Positions 1 to 5,210 of a stretch of DNA of 5,210 nucleotides are shown piece by piece. Position 1 is the stretch's first letter. Each line of letters starts with the position of its first letter. The notes under the pieces were generated by a model. It was not told the origin of the DNA. It worked only from the letters and a program-made list of their open reading frames with translations, and ran no database searches. Origin of the DNA: Candidatus Symbiobacter sp. (GTDB taxonomy: Bacteria; Pseudomonadota; Alphaproteobacteria; Elsterales; Elsteraceae); contig JASGCR010000170.1 of NCBI GenBank assembly GCA_030054015.1, positions 1 to 5,210 of the forward strand. The letters run 5' to 3'. A program made the position numbers and the translations under genes.

Positions 1-36
1 GACTCGCCGCATAAATGCGGCGGCGGGGTAAGACGC
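1..36. repeat. Palindromic repeat element, probably cut by the window edge
   Basis: Positions 5-12 (CGCCGCAT) and 15-22 (ATGCGGCG) form a perfect 8-bp inverted repeat with a 2-base centre. The sequence after it (about 23-36, GCGGGGTAAGACGC) resembles the end of the large palindromic element further right (GCGGGTAATGACGC, 255-268 region). This suggests that both belong to one family of short intergenic palindromes. No T-run follows on either strand inside the window, so it does not look like a classical intrinsic terminator by itself. The left boundary is unknown because the window starts here. Confidence 0.5.
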
Positions 37-180
37 AACTTAAAGTTCATAATATAATACTTAATTTTGAATCAGGCTCTAAGGGAGATTTGATTAAGTG
101 CTAAAAAAAAGAGCGTCAAAAAAGGAGTCGTCATTACCCGCAGAAGAATTATTGCCAAAAAAGGGAGCGTCATTACCCAC

Positions 181-212
181 CAGACTGCAAGCGGATTTCC
201 GCTTGCAGTCTG
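181..212. repeat. Perfect 15-bp inverted repeat (inner hairpin 1)
   Basis: CAGACTGCAAGCGGA (181-195) is followed after two T by its exact reverse complement (198-212). The stem can be extended by ATTACCCA (172-179) pairing with TGGGTAAT (216-223) across a small internal loop. It is part of the nested element at 101-295 and is the most stable-looking local hairpin in the left intergenic region. Confidence 0.8.
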
Positions 213-226
213 AGTTGGGTAATCCC

Positions 227-255
227 CCAGGCGTATTATTCCCCAAAACGCCTGG
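227..255. repeat. 8-bp inverted repeat (inner hairpin 2)
   Basis: CCAGGCGT (227-234) and ACGCCTGG (248-255) are exact reverse complements around a 13-base AT-rich loop. The hairpin sits only in the right half of the nested element and has no counterpart in the left half (141-163). The element is therefore asymmetric, as if one palindrome had been added to another. Confidence 0.65.
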
Positions 256-315
256 CGGGTAATGACGCTCCTTTTTTTGACGCTCTTTTTTTTAGGCCTT
301 ACTCAGACCTTCCCC

Positions 316-1035
316 TCAAGATGCCGCCGGATTTGCCTCGGAACGCGGATAGGTGATGATGGATAAATAGGTCATGGGAACCACGAGCAATTGCTTGGGG
401 CCGTGATGGGCGCGGGCATCAAACATCAGCGAATCGCCGGGTTTAAGGTGAAATTCGCGGTCAGCATAGGCATAAACCACTTCGCCGGTCAGCATATAAA
501 TAAATTCGGTGCCGGCATGGGCAAAGGAAACATAAGGCGTGGCATCTGCGGACAAGGTAATTAGATAGGGTTCGACCACCACATCGCCGCCCAGACTATG
601 CCCCAATAATTGATATTGGTGGCCGACTTTGCTGCCGCGGCGTTGGATTACCACCCCTTGATCGGCTTTGACCCAGGAACAATCGCATTGTTCTTCCAGG
701 TCGGCAAACAACTCGGTCATGGGCAGGTTGAGCGCACGCGCCACATTGCTGAGGCTGGTCAAAGACGGCGAAATCTGGCCGTTTTCGATTTTTGACAACA
801 TGCCAATCGACACCCCCGCCGCCTCGGACAATTGCGTGACGGTGAGGCCATGTTGCTTGCGAAAGCGGCGAATTTGCTTACCGATATTTTGCTCAAGGCT
901 GCGCAAGGGGGGATTGGGCGCCCCCGACCCGGTGGGGAAATTTTTTTCGCTCGCCCAGTCAGAGGAGGCGTCGCCATCCTCTTCGTCCTTTTGCTCGTCT
1001 GGTTTTGGTTTATGCCGAGATGTCATCAACCTCAT
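316..1035 (-). CDS. XRE-family transcriptional regulator with C-terminal cupin domain
   Basis: This 239-residue cytoplasmic DNA-binding protein has an XRE/Cro-type helix-turn-helix at about residues 52-112 (IGKQIRRFRKQHGLTVTQLS, then SIGMLSKIENGQISPSLTSL). A cupin_2 effector domain follows at about 158-227, with AHAGTEFIYMLTGE and LKPGDSLMF. Family members of this HTH-cupin architecture (PuuR-like) usually have about 180-200 residues. This one carries an extra N-terminal stretch of about 50 residues that is rich in Asp, Glu, Lys and Ser and looks disordered. The gene is last in the sox operon, and its ATG overlaps the soxG stop (ATGA). A GGAGGG at 1036-1041 directly abuts this ATG, which is too close, so the Met4 codon at 1024-1026, nine bases from that site, is a plausible true start. 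It probably regulates sarcosine/one-carbon catabolism, possibly its own operon. The ligand is unknown. Confidence 0.92.
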   Translation of the reverse strand: MRLMTSRHKPKPDEQKDEEDGDASSDWASEKNFPTGSGAPNPPLRSLEQNIGKQIRRFRKQHGLTVTQLSEAAGVSIGMLSKIENGQISPSLTSLSNVARALNLPMTELFADLEEQCDCSWVKADQGVVIQRRGSKVGHQYQLLGHSLGGDVVVEPYLITLSADATPYVSFAHAGTEFIYMLTGEVVYAYADREFHLKPGDSLMFDARAHHGPKQLLVVPMTYLSIITYPRSEANPAAS

Positions 1036-1667
1036 CCCTCCGCCCCAAGCCAGTCAATGCCAAACCGCGATCCCGCCGCGACCAGGGCATGAAACAAACT
1101 GTCGGCATAGGCGCGCGGCACCGCCAAAATGGCCGCCTGCTCGCCATCGCCCCAAATCATGGCGGGCATGTGGTGGGCATGGGTGATGGCCACGCTATCG
1201 CCCATAAAAACCCGGGGATGCAGATCAATGGGCAGCAAAGATGCCAAGCAGTCGCGCCAGGCCGTTCCCGCGACCTGCAAAAACACCCGCCCGTCGGATT
1301 GATCGGTGATTGCGGCCAGGTCTTTGACCGCACCGCTTAATTCGCCGCGTAAATCGGCGCGATCCTGGCGGTTTTGGACAAAGAAAAACCATTGCCGTGG
1401 CCCCGCCCACAATATATCTAAGCCCTGGTGGGCAACCCGGATGGGATTGGGCGGCAACCCGCCGCCAAATTTTTGCATGACCGTTTTCGCCAGTGTCTCA
1501 TGCCCCTTATCCCCCGCCACCTGCCGCGCCGCCAGGTGGATAAACCAGGGATCGGGAATCGGTCGGAGCGACAAACCCGCAGCCCCGTCTGGTCGCCCCA
1601 TCCGCCGCGATTTTTCATGCGCCAAAGGCGATCTTGCCAAGAGAGGTTGAGACTGCAAATTAATCAT
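1032..1667 (-). CDS. soxG: Sarcosine oxidase gamma subunit SoxG
   Basis: This 211-residue gamma subunit of heterotetrameric sarcosine oxidase is a soluble cytoplasmic protein related to the folate-binding GcvT/YgfZ fold, and it packs against the alpha and beta subunits. Family hallmarks are visible. The N-terminus contains LARSPLAHE (about 10-18). The central part has VKDLAAITDQSDGRVFLQVAG (split about 114-134), where the ITDQSDGRV and PIDLHPRVF (146-154) blocks are characteristic of SoxG. The C-terminal part has an LAVPRAYADSLFHAL-like segment (181-195). The length fits the family at about 200 residues. I chose ATG 1665-1667 over an upstream in-frame ATG at 1700 because the extra 11 residues lie inside soxA. 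In addition, GAGGGA (1671-1676) precedes this ATG, and the protein then begins like other SoxG. It overlaps the soxA stop by 8 bases and the regulator start by 4. Confidence 0.94.
   Translation of the reverse strand: MINLQSQPLLARSPLAHEKSRRMGRPDGAAGLSLRPIPDPWFIHLAARQVAGDKGHETLAKTVMQKFGGGLPPNPIRVAHQGLDILWAGPRQWFFFVQNRQDRADLRGELSGAVKDLAAITDQSDGRVFLQVAGTAWRDCLASLLPIDLHPRVFMGDSVAITHAHHMPAMIWGDGEQAAILAVPRAYADSLFHALVAAGSRFGIDWLGAEG
1036..1041 (-). promoter_or_regulatory. Ribosome binding site that bears on the regulator start
   Basis: GGAGGG on the minus strand is the best Shine-Dalgarno sequence seen in the operon. It touches the ATG at 1033-1035 with no spacer but lies nine bases from the in-frame ATG at 1024-1026. 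Normal spacing favours the second ATG, giving a 236-residue protein. The ATGA overlap with soxG favours the first, through translational coupling. The choice changes only three residues. Confidence 0.5.
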
Positions 1668-4600
1668 AATTCCCTCGCAAACGCGCACCGTCGGGGTCAA
1701 AGAAAACCGGGCTGGTGATCTCTACCGGATAGGTTTCGCCGCGCATATAATCGACGGCGGCAATCGCCTCGCCCTGGCGGTTGCGGCCATTATTGACATA
1801 GCCCAAACCAATCCAATGACCAAGATTGGGCGAAAAAGCGACCGATGTTATATAGCCCTCATCATGCTCAGCAATCATGGTTTTGCCCTGGGCGACCAAA
1901 TGCGCCCCGGCTTTTAACCTTTGGCCTGGGCTAAGCGGCAGCAAACCCACCAAATTCGGGCGATTTTCTGCCATCAAGCCTGGCCGCGTCGCCATCACCC
2001 GCCCGATATAGTCTTTTTTGCTCGACATCATCCGCGCCAGGCCCAAATCTCCGGCGGTGCAGATGCCATTCAATTCACCGCCCGCCGGATGGCCTTTTTC
2101 AATCCGCATGACCGACAAAGCCTCGGTGCCATAGGCGCAAATGCCGTACGCCGCGCCCGCCGCCATGATCTGGCGGAAAAAATCATCGCCATAACGGGCG
2201 GGAACGCCAATTTCATAAGCCATCTCGCCGGAAAATGACAAACGATAAAGCCGCGCCTCGATCCCGCCCATCACTGTCACCGCCGCCGCCGCCATATAGG
2301 GAAAGGCATCATCCGCCAAATCATACGCCGCATCGACCAAAGGGCGCAAGACGGCGCGGGCATGGCGGCCAGCAACGGCATATTGCGCCCATTGCTCGGT
2401 GACCGAGATCATGTGCACATCCAATTGCGGCCACAACACCTGGTGGCAAAATTCCATATGCTGCATCACCCGCGCCGCATTGGCGGTGGTGGTGGTGACA
2501 AAGAACTGATCCTCGCCCAAACGCGCGGCGGTGCCGTCATCCAGCACAATCCCATCCTCGCGCAGCATCACGCCATAACGGGCGCGACCAACCGGTAAAT
2601 TTTTCCAGCCATTAATATAAATCCGTTCCAAAAATTCGGCGGCATCGCGGCCTTGGACCTCGATTTTGCCCAAGGTCGAGACATCGCACACTCCCACCTG
2701 GTGGCGCACGGTGAGGACTTCGCGGTTGACCGTGGTGAGCCAGTCATTTTCCCCTTCGCGCGGGAAATATTGACCGCGCAGCCACAGGCCGGCCTCGACC
2801 AACACGGCATTTTGTTCCACCGCCCAAGCGTGTGACGGGGTCAGGCGGGTCGGCTTGAAATGCTTGCCGCGCTGCCCCCCCGCCAAGGCGGCCAGGGCCA
2901 CCGGCGTATAAGGCGGACGCGGGGCCGGGGTGCCAAGGGCGGCGACATCGATTCCCTGGGCGGCGGCTATCAGCATCGCGCCATTGACGGCGGAGGTTTT
3001 GCCCTGGTCGGTCGCCATGCCCATGGTGGTGTAACGTTTGACATGTTCGGGCGACACCATCCCCTCTTTGACCGCCAAATCAATGTCGTGGCTGGTGACA
3101 TCATTTTGGTAATCGACAAAGATTTTGCCTTTTTCCCTGCCATTGGGCAGGAAATTTTTTTCAATTTCCGCCGTTGCGGATGGGTTCATCGCCAATCCAC
3201 CGCTAATCATTGCCGCCTGAATGGGGTGATTAAGTTTAAATCCAAGAGCTTGCGCCGATTCTATTCCCTGTTTGGCGGCATCGCGTAACGTTTCGGTCAA
3301 ACTTATATTCGCTTTGGCGGCACCAATCACCGCCATATTTAATTTGTCGCTCGCCAAACGACCATCTTGTGACAATTTGGCGACAAAGGCGGCTTGGGTT
3401 TTATCCCAGACGGTTTTATCGCCCAAATGGGTGGTGAGTTGCACATTGGGCGACCAGCCGCCCGCCATGGCGACGCTGTCACAGGCAATTTTAACGCTGT
3501 CCCCCGACGCAGTGGCAATCCGCGCGGCGCGGACGGATTTTCCGCCCGTTACATCAAGAAGCCTGGCGTTTAATTCAACCCGAATGCCCCATTCCTTTAG
3601 TTTTTGATGAAGCAGGGGCGGCAATTGCGGGCGCATATCGACCAAGGCCGCGATTTTCATCCCCTTTTCCGCGAGATCAAGGGCGGTGTACACCCCGGAG
3701 TCGTTATTGCCCACCACCAAAATTTTCGCGCCCACCGCCACGCCAAAACGATTGAGATATTCCCGCATGGCACCGGCCAGCATCACGCCAGGGCGATCAT
3801 TATTCCCGAACAAAAGCGGGCGTTCAATCGCACCGCTCGCCAAAATCGCGCGCCCTGCCACGATGCGCCAGAGACGCTGGCGCGGGGTGAAAGGCGGCGG
3901 AGTCGGCAGATGATCCTCCCCCCGCTCCAACACGCCAAACGTGCCGCCATCATAGGCCCCAAATACGGTGCTGCGGCGCAGAATCGTGACCTCAGGAAAT
4001 CCGGCCAGTTCGCTTTCAATTTTGGCAATCCAGGCACCGGCCTCCAAACCATCGATTAACCCCTCAATGGTCGGGCTGGCGGCGAGCAGACTGCCGCCGA
4101 GCTGGAAATCCTCATCGACCAGCATAATCCGCGCCCCCGATGGGGCGGCGGCCCGTGCCGCCATGAGACCCGCCGCTCCGCCGCCTATGATCAAAATATC
4201 GCAATGGCGGGTGGTTTTGTCATAATCATCGGGGTCGCCGACCTGGGCGGCGCGTCCCAATCCGGCGGCGCGGCGGATCATTGGCTCGTACAATTTCTCC
4301 CAGAACGAGGCCGGCCACATAAAGGTTTTGTAATAAAAACCCGCGGTCAAAAACCGCCCCAACCAGCCATTCACCGCCAGGAAATCCAGCCGCAAAGACG
4401 GAAAGCGATTTTGCGATTCGGCAATTAATCCGTCATAAAGTTCGGTCACGGTGGCACGGCAGTTAGGCTCGCGCCGCCCCAAATGAGCATCTTGGGGCCG
4501 CAAGGTCACCAGGGCGTTGGGTTCTTCCGATCCCGCCGATAATATCCCGCGCGGGCGGTGATATTTGAAGGAGCGTCCGACCAGCCGCACCCCCGCCGCC

Positions 4601-4749
4601 AGCAAAGCCGAGGCCAGGGTGTCGCCGGCAAAACCTTGATAATCGCGCCCGTCAAACCGGAATTTTTGCGGCTTGGTGCGGTCGATTTTGCCACTGATTT
4701 TTACCTCTGGCGGCAAACGCCCGCGTGGACGGGGATGTGAGTCACTCAT
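1660..4749 (-). CDS. soxA: Sarcosine oxidase alpha subunit SoxA
   Basis: This is the large subunit (1029 residues; the family is usually about 970-1000) of heterotetrameric sarcosine oxidase. The complex demethylates sarcosine to glycine and makes 5,10-methylene-THF and H2O2. Domains in order are as follows. A ferredoxin-like N-terminal domain (about 15-100), with FAGDTLASALLAAGVRLVGR and GRSFKYHRPRG, has lost the iron-sulfur cysteines; its only Cys is residue 97. A Rossmann NAD-binding domain has IIGGGAAGL at about 187-195. The block FGNNDRPGVMLAGAMREYL (314-332) is typical of this family. A second dinucleotide motif is VVGNNDSGVYTAL (345-357). The block YTTMGMATDQGKTSAVNGAM lies at 573-592. 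The C-terminal aminomethyltransferase (GcvT-like) region, about 640-1025, is where folate chemistry takes place. The start codon overlaps the soxD stop (ATGA) and is preceded by GGGAGAGG (4754-4761) at four bases. No frameshift or missing block is seen. Confidence 0.97.
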   Translation of the reverse strand: MSDSHPRPRGRLPPEVKISGKIDRTKPQKFRFDGRDYQGFAGDTLASALLAAGVRLVGRSFKYHRPRGILSAGSEEPNALVTLRPQDAHLGRREPNCRATVTELYDGLIAESQNRFPSLRLDFLAVNGWLGRFLTAGFYYKTFMWPASFWEKLYEPMIRRAAGLGRAAQVGDPDDYDKTTRHCDILIIGGGAAGLMAARAAAPSGARIMLVDEDFQLGGSLLAASPTIEGLIDGLEAGAWIAKIESELAGFPEVTILRRSTVFGAYDGGTFGVLERGEDHLPTPPPFTPRQRLWRIVAGRAILASGAIERPLLFGNNDRPGVMLAGAMREYLNRFGVAVGAKILVVGNNDSGVYTALDLAEKGMKIAALVDMRPQLPPLLHQKLKEWGIRVELNARLLDVTGGKSVRAARIATASGDSVKIACDSVAMAGGWSPNVQLTTHLGDKTVWDKTQAAFVAKLSQDGRLASDKLNMAVIGAAKANISLTETLRDAAKQGIESAQALGFKLNHPIQAAMISGGLAMNPSATAEIEKNFLPNGREKGKIFVDYQNDVTSHDIDLAVKEGMVSPEHVKRYTTMGMATDQGKTSAVNGAMLIAAAQGIDVAALGTPAPRPPYTPVALAALAGGQRGKHFKPTRLTPSHAWAVEQNAVLVEAGLWLRGQYFPREGENDWLTTVNREVLTVRHQVGVCDVSTLGKIEVQGRDAAEFLERIYINGWKNLPVGRARYGVMLREDGIVLDDGTAARLGEDQFFVTTTTANAARVMQHMEFCHQVLWPQLDVHMISVTEQWAQYAVAGRHARAVLRPLVDAAYDLADDAFPYMAAAAVTVMGGIEARLYRLSFSGEMAYEIGVPARYGDDFFRQIMAAGAAYGICAYGTEALSVMRIEKGHPAGGELNGICTAGDLGLARMMSSKKDYIGRVMATRPGLMAENRPNLVGLLPLSPGQRLKAGAHLVAQGKTMIAEHDEGYITSVAFSPNLGHWIGLGYVNNGRNRQGEAIAAVDYMRGETYPVEITSPVFFDPDGARLRGNYD

Positions 4750-5024
4750 GCTGCCTCTCCCTTTTGCGCCGCTGCCGTGACCTCAGTCATCAGGTGGCTG
4801 TTGGTATCGCGTGTCACCACCAACCAGGCGCGACAGCCAAATTGATGCTGCCATAATTCCTGGTGTTGCCCCGCCGGATTGTCGCGCAGATAGACATAAT
4901 CGGTGAATTTTGCCAATAAATTGGCATCTTGGTCATTGACTTCGGGACGACGCAGCGTGGCATCGCCGTAATAACTAAATTCATCGAGGCTGCGTTCACC
5001 GCAATGGGGACATTTGATACGCAT
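4746..5024 (-). CDS. soxD: Sarcosine oxidase delta subunit SoxD
   Basis: This is a 92-residue small zinc-binding subunit of heterotetrameric sarcosine oxidase, at the usual family length of about 90-100. The zinc ligands expected for SoxD (two N-terminal Cys, one His and one Cys late in the chain) appear as Cys5 and Cys8 in IKCPHCGER, and His60 and Cys64 in LWQHQFGCRAWL. The segment RPEVNDQDA and the tract DYVYLRDNPAGQHQELWQH are also typical. The start is fixed by the first zinc-ligand cysteine lying four codons after the ATG, with no in-frame upstream ATG before a stop near 5057. No good Shine-Dalgarno precedes the ATG: the preceding bases on the minus strand read GATGAAAGTCCGACC. It is therefore either weakly translated or initiated in another way. 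It overlaps soxA by 4 bases. No soxB is found within the 186 bases upstream, although soxB normally lies there. Confidence 0.96.
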   Translation of the reverse strand: MRIKCPHCGERSLDEFSYYGDATLRRPEVNDQDANLLAKFTDYVYLRDNPAGQHQELWQHQFGCRAWLVVTRDTNSHLMTEVTAAAQKGEAA

Positions 5025-5145
5025 GGTCGGACTTTCATCAAGAGAAAGGTAATGGTTTTAGTAGGGTTAGTTTTCCACAGAATCCCCATTATGACCCCCC
5101 CTTCCTGCTTAGGGATGGTCTGATTAAGTCCAAAAGTTCCCTCCA
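5025..5145 (-). other. Leader region upstream of soxD, no clear signal
   Basis: These 121 bases contain no supported gene. On the minus strand there is a TTGGAC (5128-5133) that could be a -35 box, but the hexamer 16 bases on (TAAGCA) is a poor -10, so I do not call a promoter. A small 5-bp inverted repeat, CTTTC (5032-5036) with GAAAG (5044-5048), lies just before the soxD start. A run of seven G is present on the minus strand between 5094 and 5100. If the operon is transcribed from here, its promoter is non-consensus or needs an activator. Confidence 0.35.
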
Positions 5146-5176
5146 TTCCCGCCGCGAATCTATTCGCGGCTGGGAA
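5146..5176. repeat. Intergenic palindromic repeat upstream of soxD
   Basis: GCCGCGAA (5151-5158) and TTCGCGGC (5163-5170) are exact reverse complements around a TCTA loop. The stem extends by TTCCC (5146-5150) with GGGAA (5172-5176), with one bulged T at 5171, giving about 13 base pairs. On the minus strand it ends GCGGCGGGAATGG, similar in style to the GCGGGTAATGACG ends of the element at 101-295. No U-tract follows the stem on either strand, so a repeat (REP-like) is better supported than a terminator. Confidence 0.65.
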
Positions 5177-5196
5177 CCCAGACGGGGGGTTAAAGG

Positions 5197-5210
5197 GGGG
5201 CGTAAGCCCC
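5197..5210. repeat. Small GC hairpin at the window edge
   Basis: GGGGC (5197-5201), a GTAA loop, and GCCCC (5206-5210) form a perfect 5-bp stem. Two further G precede it on the left, so the stem may continue beyond the window. It could be the start of another palindrome or of an upstream gene's terminator; it cannot be decided here. Confidence 0.35.

Larger units (their letters stand above)
157..278. terminator. Probable bidirectional intrinsic terminator at the operon end
   Basis: GGAGCGTCATTACCC at 164-178 and GGGTAATGACGCTCC at 257-271 are exact 15-base reverse complements. They are flanked outside by an A-run (157-162) and a T-run (272-278). Read on either strand, the stem is followed by six or seven U. 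A second, outer level (GAGCGTC at 111-117 with GACGCTC at 279-285) is flanked by eight A (103-110) and eight T (286-293), giving another stem plus U-tract in both directions. This lies immediately downstream of the last operon gene (stop at 316-318), where transcripts from the right should end. The long loop holds its own hairpins, so folding may be complex. The terminator function is inferred from structure and position. Confidence 0.6.
101..295. repeat. Nested inverted-repeat element with 40-bp outer arms
   Basis: The outer arms are 101-140 and 256-295. The reverse complement of the right arm matches the left arm over its whole length except for one extra A in an A-run and a small change (GAGTCG against GAGCG). 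Each arm begins CTAAAAAAAAGAGCGTC and ends CATTACCCG. Inside lie another forward copy of the arm core (GGAGCGTCATTACCC, 164-178) and two separate hairpins (181-212 and 227-255). It contains no open reading frame of note. Its size (195 bases), inverted ends and lack of coding capacity fit a non-autonomous palindromic repeat or MITE-like element. No target-site duplication is evident: the flanks are AAGTG on the left and GCCTT on the right. It lies 20 bases beyond the regulator stop codon. Confidence 0.75.

Noticed and set aside
53..58. An exact TATAAT on the plus strand in the AT-rich spacer
   Set aside because: No acceptable -35 box lies 16-18 bases upstream, and the direction leads into the palindromic element with no gene. 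AT-richness alone explains it.
101..295. A CRISPR array, given repeated GTCATTACCC units
   Set aside because: The units are inverted and nested, not regularly spaced direct repeats with unique spacers. No cas gene is present.
101..295. A riboswitch (for example a glycine riboswitch) near the sox genes
   Set aside because: The structure lies downstream of the last gene, is nearly fully self-complementary, and shows no glycine-aptamer conserved core. A terminator or repeat explains it better.
668..1186. A 172-codon plus-strand reading frame across the regulator and the soxG end
   Set aside because: It is antisense to two recognised genes and low in family-like features. It is a shadow frame.
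1668..1700. An upstream start for soxG at 1700
   Set aside because: It would add 11 residues encoded within soxA and absent from the typical SoxG N-terminus. The ATG at 1667 has a purine-rich site (1671-1676) just before it.
3604..4059. A 151-codon plus-strand reading frame inside soxA
   Set aside because: It is antisense to strongly conserved soxA sequence, is His/Arg/Pro-rich as expected for the reverse of a GC-rich gene, and has no recognisable domain.
5106..5133. A possible minus-strand promoter, TTGGAC with TAAGCA 16 bases on
   Set aside because: The -35 is fair but the -10 matches the consensus at only two positions, too weak to annotate.
4814..5146. A 110-codon minus-strand reading frame starting in the palindrome upstream of soxD
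   Set aside because: It overlaps soxD in another frame, resembles no known family, and soxD has clear zinc ligands and family motifs. It is a shadow frame.

Overview
The window holds the distal part of a heterotetrameric sarcosine oxidase operon, entirely on the minus strand. Read in the direction of transcription the order is soxD (delta subunit), soxA (alpha subunit), soxG (gamma subunit), then an XRE/cupin-type transcriptional regulator. The genes are translationally coupled: soxD and soxA overlap by 4 bases (ATGA), soxA and soxG by 8 bases, and soxG and the regulator by 4 bases (ATGA). A single transcript is therefore very likely.

The organism is probably an alphaproteobacterium with a moderately high GC genome. 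This is an inference from the DAG gene order, the protein sequences and the style of short GC-rich palindromic repeats. It was not tested by a search. SoxA, SoxD, SoxG and the absent SoxB together would oxidise sarcosine to glycine, passing the methyl carbon to tetrahydrofolate as 5,10-methylene-THF and reducing O2 to H2O2. The regulator probably controls this operon or related glycine betaine/sarcosine catabolism.

Layout: 1-315 contains no gene. It carries the edge of one palindromic element (about 1-36), an AT-rich spacer (about 37-100), and a striking nested inverted repeat at 101-295 with 40-base near-perfect outer arms and two inner hairpins. That structure sits just downstream of the last operon gene and has oligo-A/oligo-T flanks on both sides, so it can act as a bidirectional terminator. 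Positions 316-5024 are the four genes. Positions 5025-5210 are non-coding as far as can be seen: a leader of about 120 bases with no convincing promoter or Shine-Dalgarno, a 13-bp-stem palindrome at 5146-5176, and a small GC hairpin cut by the window edge.

The main oddities are that soxB, the flavin-carrying catalytic subunit gene, is not next to soxD where it normally lies, and that palindromic repeats with related end sequences occur on both sides of the operon. I see no sign of a new defence, mobile or RNA-guided system. The coding content is ordinary one-carbon metabolism.
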